The notes: generated by a model not told the origin, from the letters alone. A stretch of 7,034 bases of DNA from an uncultured bacterium (GCA_903896915.1 CAITZN010000670.1:1-7034), one strand, 5' to 3'. Shown: positions 1 through 6,832, numbered from the stretch's first letter. Numbers and translations: made by a program.

Positions 1-816
1 CCTGAAACAAAGCAGATCGAACTTGAAGCGAAAGATATCAAGCCGGCGGAGGCGCCGGGACAGCTGGTGATTTCCACCTCTGCCGAAACTGGCGCACAGC
101 TCTACACCTCATGGCCGCTCATCATCAGCGCCCATCTCTGGCGAAAAGCCATTCTCCCTGATGCCCAGGATACCCTGCCTGCAGCTGAACCGATCACCTT
201 GAAAGCAAAAGAGGGCTCGTGGCGAGATGCGCTGGTGGTCGATGTGACAAACACATACGGTGAGCACGTTGCCTGGCCTTTGCATCCGGTGCAGCAATCG
301 GAGGGAAGCGTTACCCTTGGGGTTGATGATACGGCAACCGCTGAATGGTGGCTGGAGCCGACCGAAACCCAGACCCTGCCGGCGGGAGCCTATACCCTGA
401 CCGTATCGTTTCGATCCAATACACTCGAGGGACTCCCGGGGTATATCGTCAGCGACCGTTTTCACCTGAAGATAGAAAAAGAACCCGCGCCGCTGCCTCA
501 AACCACTGCCTCTGCCAAGCAATTGGAAATAGCGGCATTCTCGCTCTTTCGGGGCGACACCAAAAATGCGGGCGCTCTTGTGGACCAAATCCTTGCCCGC
601 GAACCGGAAAACATCGGAGGCTTGCGCTTGCAAGCCAAACTCCTGGTACGCGAGGGCAAAAAACTCGAAGCCGCCAACAAGCTCGAAGAGGCTTTGCATG
701 TCTATTACAAAAAATATCCCAAAGCCGACCCACCGCTGGGCTTGCTCCATGAGCGTTCCGAGGCAATAAAGGACATGAAGCCGGAGATTATCAAAGAGAG
801 CAGTCCAACCAAATAG
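1..816 (+). CDS. Unrecognised protein with TPR-like C-terminus (5' end outside window)
   Basis: The frame is open from the first base of the window to a TAG stop at 814-816, so at least 271 residues are encoded and the true start lies upstream. The GTG at 67 is probably internal. The first ~160 residues are rich in alternating beta-strand-like stretches and prolines, as in an extracytoplasmic beta-sandwich, followed by a short Pro/Ala linker. Residues ~171-245 are amphipathic helices with TPR-like spacing (ILAREPEN, LQAKLLVREGKKLEAANKLEEAL). I see no membrane segment in the visible part; a signal peptide, if any, would be upstream. I do not recognise the family. The gene converges on the radical SAM gene, separated by 61 bp that include most of a stem-loop. 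It is real by codon pattern and length; function is unknown. Confidence 0.75.
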   Translation, partial: PETKQIELEAKDIKPAEAPGQLVISTSAETGAQLYTSWPLIISAHLWRKAILPDAQDTLPAAEPITLKAKEGSWRDALVVDVTNTYGEHVAWPLHPVQQSEGSVTLGVDDTATAEWWLEPTETQTLPAGAYTLTVSFRSNTLEGLPGYIVSDRFHLKIEKEPAPLPQTTASAKQLEIAAFSLFRGDTKNAGALVDQILAREPENIGGLRLQAKLLVREGKKLEAANKLEEALHVYYKKYPKADPPLGLLHERSEAIKDMKPEIIKESSPTK

Positions 817-822
817 GACTGC
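800..822. terminator. Stem-loop between convergent genes, probable terminator
   Basis: A perfect 7-bp stem, GCAGTCC (800-806) with GGACTGC (816-822), encloses a 9-nt loop. The TAG stop codon of the left gene falls at the loop/stem boundary. On the + strand no T-run follows. On the - strand the stem is followed by TCTCTTTGA, so it fits better as a terminator for the leftward radical SAM gene ending at 878, possibly acting in both directions. Confidence 0.5.
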
Positions 823-877
823 GAGCGGTCATGCGAGGGTCAATACCTCGCCGATGTCACAAGAGAATGAGGATTCT

Positions 878-1816
878 TTAAAGACCCAACCGTTTGAGCA
901 GCCTCTTGAGATCAGGGTAGTCGATGCGCGAGAGGCCGAGGGAGCGGGCCATCTCCAGAGCCTGACGATATTCCCCGCCGGTAATGGAGCGACGCAGCTC
1001 CTCAAATTGAGACGCCCTGCCGCAGGGATGGTACTGGGCCATGATGTTGACGTAGGTGGCAGCAGACAGATGGGTAGCAATGAAGCGGAGGATTGCTTCG
1101 GTTTCCCCGATCATCCCCGGCATCAGCAGGTGCCGGACCAGAAGCCCCGAACAGGCGCAACCATCGGACCCCACCATCAGTTCGCCCACCTGACGGTGCA
1201 TGATCACCAACGCCTCGCGAGCCCGCTCCGGATAGTCAGGGGCCTGGGCATACCGGGCCGCAGTCTCCGGCCGCCAGAATTTGAAATCCGGCATATAGAT
1301 ATCGATAACCCCATCGAGCAGAGCCAGGGCAGCGCTGCTTTCATAGCCGCTGCAGTTGAAGATCAGCGGGATATGGAGCCCGCCCGCAAGCGCTACAACC
1401 AGGGCAGCCAGAATCTGGGGCACCACATGGCTGGGGGTGACCAGATTGATATTGTGGCAGCCCATGGCCTGCAGTTCGAGCATAATGGCGGCAAAATCGC
1501 GGGCATCGACCTCCTGGCCCGGTTCCTCGCCTTGGCTGATCTCATAATTCTGACAGAAACAGCAGCGCAGGTTACAGCCGGCCAAAAAGATAGTACCCGA
1601 GCCATTGGTTCCGACTAGGGGCCGTTCTTCCCCGAAATGAGGGCCGTAGCTGGCAATCCTGGCCTGAGCTCCGGTTGCACAAAAACCGGTCTCTCCAGCC
1701 AGGCGGTTGACCCGGCAGCGCCGTGGGCAGAGGATGCAACGGCTGAGCAGCCGGTGAGCGGTTGCGGCCCGTTGCGAAAGCTGACCGTTGGCGTGGAGGG
1801 TGGCGGCGATGGTCAT
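878..1816 (-). CDS. Radical SAM protein, PflX-type (pyruvate formate-lyase activating enzyme homologue)
   Basis: 312 residues. The radical SAM cluster motif Cx3Cx2C is clear at Cys81, Cys85 and Cys88 (CNLRCCFCQNYEIS) and should bind a [4Fe-4S] cluster that cleaves S-adenosylmethionine. An N-terminal cysteine group at 27, 30, 34 and 46 (CILCPRRCRVNR...GFC) is typical of the PflX/COG1313 family, which is related to glycyl-radical activases but has no settled substrate. No glycyl-radical enzyme gene is seen nearby. The ATG at 1814-1816 is the only usual start before the upstream in-frame stop at 1850-1852. The gene is divergent from hgcA across 232 bp, so the two may share a control region. The family call is secure; the reaction is unknown. 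Confidence 0.9.
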   Translation of the reverse strand: MTIAATLHANGQLSQRAATAHRLLSRCILCPRRCRVNRLAGETGFCATGAQARIASYGPHFGEERPLVGTNGSGTIFLAGCNLRCCFCQNYEISQGEEPGQEVDARDFAAIMLELQAMGCHNINLVTPSHVVPQILAALVVALAGGLHIPLIFNCSGYESSAALALLDGVIDIYMPDFKFWRPETAARYAQAPDYPERAREALVIMHRQVGELMVGSDGCACSGLLVRHLLMPGMIGETEAILRFIATHLSAATYVNIMAQYHPCGRASQFEELRRSITGGEYRQALEMARSLGLSRIDYPDLKRLLKRLGL

Positions 1817-1936
1817 GATTGCCCGCTCGTCGATGCCTGTGCTATCGGGTTAAAAAAGGGGTGTTAAAAAAACATTGATCGTGTCTTTAAAATAGAGTGC
1901 TCGCATCCTTTTGTCGAGCTTCCCTTATCCTCAAAA

Positions 1937-1957
1937 CCGGCAAAAAAAACTCGCCGG
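1937..1957. repeat. Inverted repeat CCGGC-N11-GCCGG
   Basis: Perfect 5-bp arms at 1937-1941 and 1953-1957 flank an 11-bp A-rich centre that includes eight consecutive A residues. It lies about 90 bp upstream of the hgcA start. It could be an operator or a weak leftward terminator (TTTT follows on the - strand). Short arms mean chance is possible. Confidence 0.3.
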
Positions 1958-2010
1958 AACCCTGGTCCTGCATTATCGTTAGCTTATTCTTTCGCTGCCT
2001 TGTCCTTAAA

Positions 2011-2031
2011 GTTGCTCTGGGCAGCAGCAAC
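2011..2031. repeat. Inverted repeat in the hgcA leader, GTTGCT-N9-AGCAAC
   Basis: Arms GTTGCT (2011-2016) and AGCAAC (2026-2031) are exact reverse complements; inner CTG/CAG could extend pairing with one bulge. The repeat ends 17 nt before the proposed hgcA ATG and just before the GAG that could serve as ribosome-binding site. It could be an operator half-site pair or an mRNA hairpin affecting translation initiation. Confidence 0.35.
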
Positions 2032-2048
2032 CCCTACGAGACATTTGC

Positions 2049-3221
2049 ATGAAACCAAACGATCCCTGCCTGTTACAACCACTGCAAGGGGCACCTGCCA
2101 TCCCCACGTTTGCCGCGAAACCCTCAGACGCCCCCTGCTGAGGCCCAAAACCGGAACCCCGGTCCGGGGTCAATGAGCGCGCAGGCTACACGATCTGTCC
2201 CTATGTCCGGGGATTCATCGAAACACCGATCGGTCCGGTGCCGCAGGTGGCCACGGCCGCCAGCTTCCGCGATTTCTGCGGGACGGTCGGAGCCCGGATC
2301 GGGATCATCCGCCGCAAGTACAAGGTCGCCCCCGGCATCTATGCGGTGGGCACCCCGGGTTCAGAATCGCCCGTCTTGGTCACCGCCAACTATAAGCTCT
2401 CCTTTGATGCCCTACGCCTGCAATTATGCGGTGTAGATGCCTGGCTCCTGGTGCTCGACACCAGGGGGATCAATGTCTGGTGTGCAGCCGGCAAGGGTAC
2501 CCTTTCCACCGAAGAGGTAATCCGGAGTGTCGAGCATTCTCGGCTGGCTCTCGTGGTCAGTCACCGGGAACTGGTGTTGCCACAGCTCGCAGCCACCGGA
2601 GTAACGGCTCAGGACGTCAAACGGGGATGCGGTTTCCAGGTCTTCTTCGGTCCCATCCGGGCCGCTGATATCCCCACCTATCTCCAGCAGGGAAATCAAT
2701 GCAATGAAACCATGCGCGAAGTCACCTTTACCTTGCCGGAACGGGCAGTGCTGATCCCGGTCGAACTGTTTCTGCTGGCCAAGCCCTTACTGATAACTCT
2801 CGCGCTGATGTTTGTGCTCTCCGGCATAGGGCCCTCCCTGTTTTCGCTGAATGCGGCCCTGCATCGTGGCCTGACCCTGCTGACGGCCACACTGCTCGGC
2901 ATCTTCGGGGGCGCGGTGCTCACGCCCCTGCTGCTGCCCTGGCTGCCCTGCCGGCAATTTTGGATCAAAGGCGTACTGGCCGGACTGGCAGCCGCCGTCA
3001 TCTCCTGGCTACTGCCAGCCGCCAGGTACAGCCTGCCGGAACAGCTAGCCCTGTTCCTATGGATGATAACACTCAGCTCCTACCTGGCCATGAACTTTAC
3101 CGGATCAACCCCCTTCACCTCGCCAAGCGGTGTTGAATACGAAATGCGGCGCGGTATCCCGGTGCAGATCGCCGCCACCTGCCTGACCATCGTTCTTTGG
3201 GTGGGCAGTCCCTTTTTCTGA
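2049..3221 (+). CDS. hgcA: HgcA, mercury-methylating corrinoid membrane protein, with in-frame TGA (possible selenocysteine)
   Basis: HgcA transfers a methyl group from its corrinoid cofactor to Hg(II), giving methylmercury. Read from ATG 2049 with TGA as an amino acid, the product is 390 residues. Order: Pro-rich N-terminus with Cys30 and the TGA at residue 31; conserved YTICPYV...ETPIGPVPQV; corrinoid-binding domain with LVTANYKLSFD and cap-helix motif NVWCAAGK, whose Cys145 (codon 2481-2483) matches the known corrinoid-ligand Cys; then five membrane helices at ~244-262, 275-297, 306-322, 330-349 and 369-388, with MNFTGSTPFTSPSGVE between the last two. Between the TGA and GTG 2238 there is no ATG, GTG or TTG. 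Starting at GTG 2238 would lose the conserved ICPYV region. Identity is near certain; the start and the role of TGA are inference. Confidence 0.93.
2134..2185 (+). promoter_or_regulatory. Candidate bacterial SECIS element in hgcA
   Basis: Upper stem ACCCC (2156-2160) with GGGGT (2166-2170) closes a 5-nt loop GGTCC that begins with G. The loop starts 19 nt after the TGA, within the spacing known for bacterial SECIS elements. A lower 5-bp stem CCTGC (2134-2138) with GCAGG (2181-2185) can form directly before the TGA, with an open internal region between. From memory, the E. coli fdhF SECIS has loop GGUCU about 18 nt after its UGA, a close likeness. The upper stem is GC-rich and could arise by chance in this DNA. 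Confidence 0.55.
2139..2141 (+). other. In-frame TGA in hgcA, candidate selenocysteine codon
   Basis: The TGA is preceded by a Cys codon (TGC 2136-2138) and followed by Gly-Pro-Lys-Pro. The same frame is open on both sides: upstream to ATG 2049, and downstream through all of HgcA to the true stop TGA at 3219-3221. Selenocysteine insertion would give a Cys-Sec pair. A disrupting nonsense change of an original TGC or TGG, or a sequencing error, would look the same at this site. Confidence 0.55.
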
Positions 3222-3224
3222 TAC

Positions 3225-3230
3225 GGAGAG
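3225..3230 (+). promoter_or_regulatory. Ribosome-binding site of hgcB
   Basis: GGAGAG lies within the 12-bp gap between the hgcA stop and the hgcB ATG at 3234. The short gap and shared strand indicate co-transcription with hgcA. Confidence 0.7.
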
Positions 3231-3233
3231 AGC

Positions 3234-3521
3234 ATGCACGGATATCGATATATTGAAGGGACAGCGACCCTGCAGGTTGACTTACAACGCTGCGTCGCCT
3301 GCGGCCTGTGTGCCGAGGTCTGCCCGCACCGCATTTTTGCGCTCTCGGCTGAAGGGTTGGAGGTAAAGGACTACGATCTGTGCATGGAGTGCGGGGCCTG
3401 CGCCCGCAATTGTCCGGTACAGGCCATCACCGTCTCGCCCGGGGTGGGTTGTGCTGCGGCCCTGCTCGCCCCCCTGGTGAACCGGCTGCTCGGACGGAAG
3501 GTGCTTTCAGGTTGCTGTTAA
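3234..3521 (+). CDS. hgcB: HgcB, ferredoxin partner of HgcA
   Basis: 95 residues. Two [4Fe-4S] motifs are intact: Cys20-23-26-30 (CVACGLCAEVCPH) and Cys50-53-56-60 (CMECGACARNCPV). Beyond the usual ferredoxin fold it carries Cys73 in a GVGCAAAL context and ends with adjacent Cys94-Cys95. Both are hallmarks of HgcB, where they are thought to bind and deliver Hg(II), while the clusters supply low-potential electrons that reduce the HgcA corrinoid to Co(I). The gene starts 12 bp after hgcA and should be in one operon with it. No clear rho-independent terminator follows in the 110 bp before the next gene's end. Length and all key residues are normal, so the pair appears functional at this end. 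Confidence 0.96.
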   Translation: MHGYRYIEGTATLQVDLQRCVACGLCAEVCPHRIFALSAEGLEVKDYDLCMECGACARNCPVQAITVSPGVGCAAALLAPLVNRLLGRKVLSGCC

Positions 3522-3631
3522 ACCAATCTTCGTAAAACGTCATCTCCAGACCCGATCTCACTCACGAGTCGCAGGTCATGAAAAAATCCGCCACAAAGTG
3601 ATCATCACAGCAAACAGCTTCCTGCAAACTG
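3522..3631. other. Convergent intergenic region after hgcB
   Basis: The 110-bp gap lies between the stops of hgcB and the leftward small gene. The only hairpin noted is AACAG...CTGTT at about 3613-3633, close to the leftward gene's stop, with no good T-run. Transcription from either side may therefore end by another mechanism. Confidence 0.4.
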
Positions 3632-4018
3632 TTATTCTTCCGTTCCCGTTTCCTGCATCCCTCTGAGCAAGGCCTGCAACCCGATAGCCTGGAGCACAGT
3701 CAAACATTCATCGTGATGATAGAAACCGGCCATGACAGCCGCAAACTGGGTGGCGAGAAAGAGCACATCCGTATCGGTCTCCTTCTCAAACAAACGTCGG
3801 CAGGCGGCTATATCGTCAGTTTCTACCGCACCAAGAATTTCATTGAGCCAATCGAGCTGACTCTCCTCAAAATGAAACTCCACCATGGCCTGGGCATACA
3901 TCGAGAAAAGAGCGGCACGGTGGTCAAAAATAGTATCCAGGTCATTCTGCTCGGCCGCCTCCAGCACCTTGTCGATTTCCACGAGTAATTCTTCCATGTC
4001 GTTGTTTTCTTCTGTCAT
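3632..4018 (-). CDS. Small acidic helical protein of unknown function
   Basis: 128 residues, start ATG at 4016-4018, with a strong ribosome-binding site AAGGAGA (4027-4033 on the opposite strand) 8 nt upstream, which makes this a real gene. The product is rich in Asp and Glu, predicted all-helical, without signal peptide or membrane span. A histidine-rich FYHHDE stretch and single Cys residues occur near the C-terminus. I do not recognise the family. It lies downstream of pta on the same strand after a 167-bp gap, so read-through from pta is possible but a separate promoter is equally likely. It converges on hgcB. Confidence 0.8.
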   Translation of the reverse strand: MTEENNDMEELLVEIDKVLEAAEQNDLDTIFDHRAALFSMYAQAMVEFHFEESQLDWLNEILGAVETDDIAACRRLFEKETDTDVLFLATQFAAVMAGFYHHDECLTVLQAIGLQALLRGMQETGTEE

Positions 4019-4185
4019 TGTTCACGTCTCCTTATCATGAATAAATGGGGAAAATTCCCACTCGTTGCACCTGTCACCGACCTGCGCGGCCAGGCCAAAA
4101 CTCTAAAATCAACCCAAAACTTTGACAGGTTGTTCTCACATCGTGGTACAGGGCTCGCAGGAATCAAGACTACAGACCCACGGCC
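4019..4185. other. Gap between pta and the small acidic gene
   Basis: The 167 bp hold the ribosome-binding site of the small gene. I see no strong terminator for pta and no convincing leftward promoter. Confidence 0.4.
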
Positions 4186-6321
4186 TCAGGTGATCAGCTC
4201 TCCCACCACCTTAGTTTGTTGCCGAGACGGCACAACCTGCTGGGCCTGGATGGCAGTGATGGCCACGGTATTGACAATATCCGGCACCAGACAACCCCGA
4301 CTGAGATCGTTAACCGGTTTATTGAGCCCCTGCAGGATGGGGCCGATGGCCACTGCCCCTGAACTGCGCTGCACCGCTTTATAGGTATTGTTGCCGGTGT
4401 TGAGGTCCGGAAAAATAAAGACACTGGCCCGGCCCGCCACCTCACTCTCCGGCATTTTCTGGCTACCGACGGTTACATCGATGGCAGCATCATACTGAAT
4501 TGGACCGTCTATTTTCAATTCCGGCCAGCGGTTATGAGCAATGCGCACTGCCTGACGGACTCGTTCGACATCCTCGCCCTCCCCGGATGAACCACTGGAA
4601 TAGGAAAGCATGGCCACAATCGGTTCGATATGGAACATGGCAGCGGTTTCCGCAGAGCGGATGGCTATTTCGGCGAGTTCCTCGCTGTTCGGATTGGGAT
4701 TGACAGCGCAGTCTCCATAGACCAAGACCCTGGTCTCCAGGCACATAAAAAAAACACTGGAAACCACCAGGACATCGGGACGGGTACGGATCAGCTGAAA
4801 AGCGGGAAGAATGGTATGCTGGGTCGTGTGGGCAGCACCTGAGACCATGCCGTCCGCCAGGTCCTTGTGGACCATCATGGTCCCGAAATATCCGACATCG
4901 CTGATGGTATCACGGGCGCGATCCCTGGTCATCCCTTTATGCCGGCGCATCTGAAAGAGAGTTTCGATAAACTCGTCGCGAAGATTCGAGCTCTTCGGAT
5001 CGACAATGGCCACATCCTGCAGTTTCAAGCCCAAGGCCGCCGCCCGGTTGCGAATGCTTCGTTCCTCGCCGAGCAGGGTCAAATCGACCACTTCCCGAGC
5101 ACGGAGAATCTCCGCCGCCAGCAAAATCCGGTCATCACTGCCTTCGGGAAGGACGATGTGCTTGCGATCGGACCGGGCCCGCTGGAACAGCGAATACTCA
5201 AACATCAACGGCGACATAGTGGTGGAAACGGTCTGAATGACCTGCTGCTCCAGCCCGTTGCTATCGATATGACTCTCAAAAACACCCAACGCCCGGGCAA
5301 TTTTTTGTTCGTTATGCGGCAGCAAGATGCCCTTGACCTCACCGGCACGCATGGCTTCCCGGTAGGTATCACCGGGAACAATGTAAATCGGCAAGGCTAG
5401 GTCATCGATGCCATCCAACATCCGGACCATGGAGGGACTCGGCTCCAGGCCACCGGTGAGCAACATGCCGACCGGTGACGGATAATTACGCGAGACTATT
5501 GCTCCCAGGGTGGCAAAAATAATATCAGGACGGTCGCCAGGGGTGACGACCAGATCGTCTTGTTCGAGAAAATCGATGTAGTTGCTGGAGCTCATCGCCG
5601 CCACCTTGATGGCATGGACATCACGCTGCAGGCCTGTCCGCGGACCGCTGAAATGGCGGGCGCCAAGGGCAACAATAATTTCTTCCATGGTCGGCATGCT
5701 GAACCCTTCCATCTCCGGCAGGAAATCGAGGCGATAGCTTTTCCCCTGATGGGCACGGCGGATTTCGGCTGCGGCGGTCACCAACAAGGCCGGATCGATC
5801 CGGTTGATAAAGATGGCCAGCAACGGACACTGGTACTGTTCGTAGAGTTTTTCGGCAACCCGGATGTTTTCCAGTATTTCAAGAGAGGTACGATTCCGTC
5901 CATTGGCGACGTGCAGGGTCGGCGTTCCCAATTCGCGGGCAATGCGGATACTGATATCGTAGTCAAAGGCCTCGGACATATTGACGATGGTCGGACCTTC
6001 GCAAAGGAGAAAATCACATTTCTTCCTGACTTCGCTGTATTTTTGAACGATTTCACGAAACAGGCGCTGCTCCTCGCCACCTGCGATCAGAGTGCGTGCC
6101 TCATCGTGGCTAATGCCCGCCATCTCATCAAAGGACAGGCCGATATTGTAACGTTGTTTGATCAGGTCGATATCGTTATCATGAGTTCCATTGCCGGGAA
6201 TGATCGGCCGAAAAAAACCGATACGGTCGATCCGTCGGGACAGTAATTCCATGACACCGAGGGTAACGACCAGTTTGCCGCTTTCCTTTTCAAGGTTGGC
6301 GATATAGAGACTGTCGGCCAT
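4186..6321 (-). CDS. pta: Phosphate acetyltransferase, long three-domain form
   Basis: Interconverts acetyl-CoA plus phosphate and acetyl phosphate plus CoA in the cytoplasm; with acetate kinase (not in the window) it links acetyl-CoA to ATP and acetate. From ATG 6319-6321 the product is 711 residues, close to the E. coli Pta. Residues 1-165 form a P-loop, BioD-like domain (ANLEKESGK near the start), ~210-325 a DRTGG-type domain, and ~374-705 the catalytic PTA domain with PEGSDDRIL, IFPDLNTGNNTYKAVQR and GPILQGLNKPVNDLSRG. This start is chosen because GGAG (6328-6331, opposite strand) lies 6 nt upstream and the family begins at this point. A longer frame to 6483 runs through the promoter and is not expected to be translated. 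No damage is seen. Confidence 0.95.
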   Translation of the reverse strand: MADSLYIANLEKESGKLVVTLGVMELLSRRIDRIGFFRPIIPGNGTHDNDIDLIKQRYNIGLSFDEMAGISHDEARTLIAGGEEQRLFREIVQKYSEVRKKCDFLLCEGPTIVNMSEAFDYDISIRIARELGTPTLHVANGRNRTSLEILENIRVAEKLYEQYQCPLLAIFINRIDPALLVTAAAEIRRAHQGKSYRLDFLPEMEGFSMPTMEEIIVALGARHFSGPRTGLQRDVHAIKVAAMSSSNYIDFLEQDDLVVTPGDRPDIIFATLGAIVSRNYPSPVGMLLTGGLEPSPSMVRMLDGIDDLALPIYIVPGDTYREAMRAGEVKGILLPHNEQKIARALGVFESHIDSNGLEQQVIQTVSTTMSPLMFEYSLFQRARSDRKHIVLPEGSDDRILLAAEILRAREVVDLTLLGEERSIRNRAAALGLKLQDVAIVDPKSSNLRDEFIETLFQMRRHKGMTRDRARDTISDVGYFGTMMVHKDLADGMVSGAAHTTQHTILPAFQLIRTRPDVLVVSSVFFMCLETRVLVYGDCAVNPNPNSEELAEIAIRSAETAAMFHIEPIVAMLSYSSGSSGEGEDVERVRQAVRIAHNRWPELKIDGPIQYDAAIDVTVGSQKMPESEVAGRASVFIFPDLNTGNNTYKAVQRSSGAVAIGPILQGLNKPVNDLSRGCLVPDIVNTVAITAIQAQQVVPSRQQTKVVGELIT

Positions 6322-6371
6322 ACGTAACTCCATTGATAAGAGCCTATTAATAAAGGTGCAACTTGGTGTGT

Positions 6372-6400
6372 ATGATAGTTGAGTGTTCGCTACAACGCAA
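6372..6400 (-). promoter_or_regulatory. Probable sigma-70 promoter of pta
   Basis: On the - strand TTGCGT (6395-6400) and TATCAT (6372-6377) are separated by exactly 17 bp. The -10 matches consensus at five of six positions. Transcription would begin near 6365, giving a leader of about 44 nt before the pta ATG at 6321. Confidence 0.55.
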
Positions 6401-6832
6401 GCAAAGTCAAGCCGTTCACGACCATCGATGAAGGCAAAAGCCAGAGATCTGACTTTTAAACGTCTATGGGATGGATCTTGCATAATTAACCTTGTTTTTC
6501 ACGGCATATTTCCATCTTCAAGTTGACTTTATCGCCGCAGAAATCACCCCTGACTCTTCCAGAAAACCTGCGGGGCGGCCTGACTGAAATGACAACGAGA
6601 GTTCTTCTCATGCCAGTAGCACCCCCTTACCGACCCTGTCCTGAGCCAGAATACAATTTTTTATATCAAGAAGACTCTGTTGCCACACGCTGTAGGATAT
6701 TGAAAGAGGTTCAGTGGGAGTGCATGGTTCTGCGAGCCGTCCAGACTGAATGGCGAATCATTTTTCGCTTCTGGAAGCAGAAAATACGAGGATAAATGGC
6801 AAGAAACGCTATAAAAACCTCAATTTTGTTCA
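6401..6832. other. Intergenic stretch with no convincing gene
   Basis: Between the pta promoter and the rightward promoter at 6833 I find no supported gene. A 90-codon frame at 6523-6795 would need a TTG start without a clear ribosome-binding site, and its product resembles no family. Two small hairpins, GCGAA-N6-TTCGC (6753-6768) and TTCTG-N4-CAGAA (6769-6782), lie side by side. Neither is followed by a T-run on the + strand. Confidence 0.5.

Larger units (their letters stand above)
1817..2048. promoter_or_regulatory. Divergent intergenic region between radical SAM gene and hgcA
   Basis: This 232-bp stretch is AT-richer than the flanking genes, with several A/T runs (e.g. 1866-1872, 1942-1949). 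It should hold the promoters of both divergent genes. I could not find a convincing sigma-70 or sigma-54 promoter in either direction. It contains two inverted repeats, listed separately. A GAG at 2038-2040, 8 nt before the ATG at 2049, can act as a modest ribosome-binding site for hgcA. Confidence 0.5.

Noticed and set aside
854..1618. 254-codon + strand frame
   Set aside because: It is antisense to the radical SAM gene, which has clear family motifs.
2049..2240. A frameshift near the start of hgcA
   Set aside because: The coding frame is the same on both sides of the TGA, so a single codon (Sec or nonsense) explains it without any indel.
2110..2436. Open frame overlapping the hgcA start
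   Set aside because: It is a different frame from the conserved HgcA protein, and its product is a low-complexity Pro/Ser/Arg sequence typical of a GC-rich shadow.
2238..3221. HgcA starting at GTG 2238
   Set aside because: It would drop the conserved ICPYV...ETPIGP segment encoded just upstream in the same frame, and there is no ribosome-binding site before the GTG.
4050..4064. Near-palindrome GGGGAAAATTCCC before the small gene
   Set aside because: The arms are uneven and the loop is too short for a stable hairpin; no supporting context.
4122..4150. TTGACA on the + strand downstream of pta
   Set aside because: The -10 position reads GGTACA, which is poor, and the transcript would run antisense into pta.
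4867..6246. Long + strand frames at 4867-5400 and 5560-6246
   Set aside because: Both are antisense shadows of pta.
6322..6483. N-terminal extension of Pta to 6483
   Set aside because: The extra 54 residues match nothing in the family, and the probable promoter at 6372-6400 lies inside; a good ribosome-binding site precedes the ATG at 6321.
6523..6795. 90-codon + strand frame
   Set aside because: TTG start, no ribosome-binding site, no recognisable protein features, and the strong promoter lies after it.
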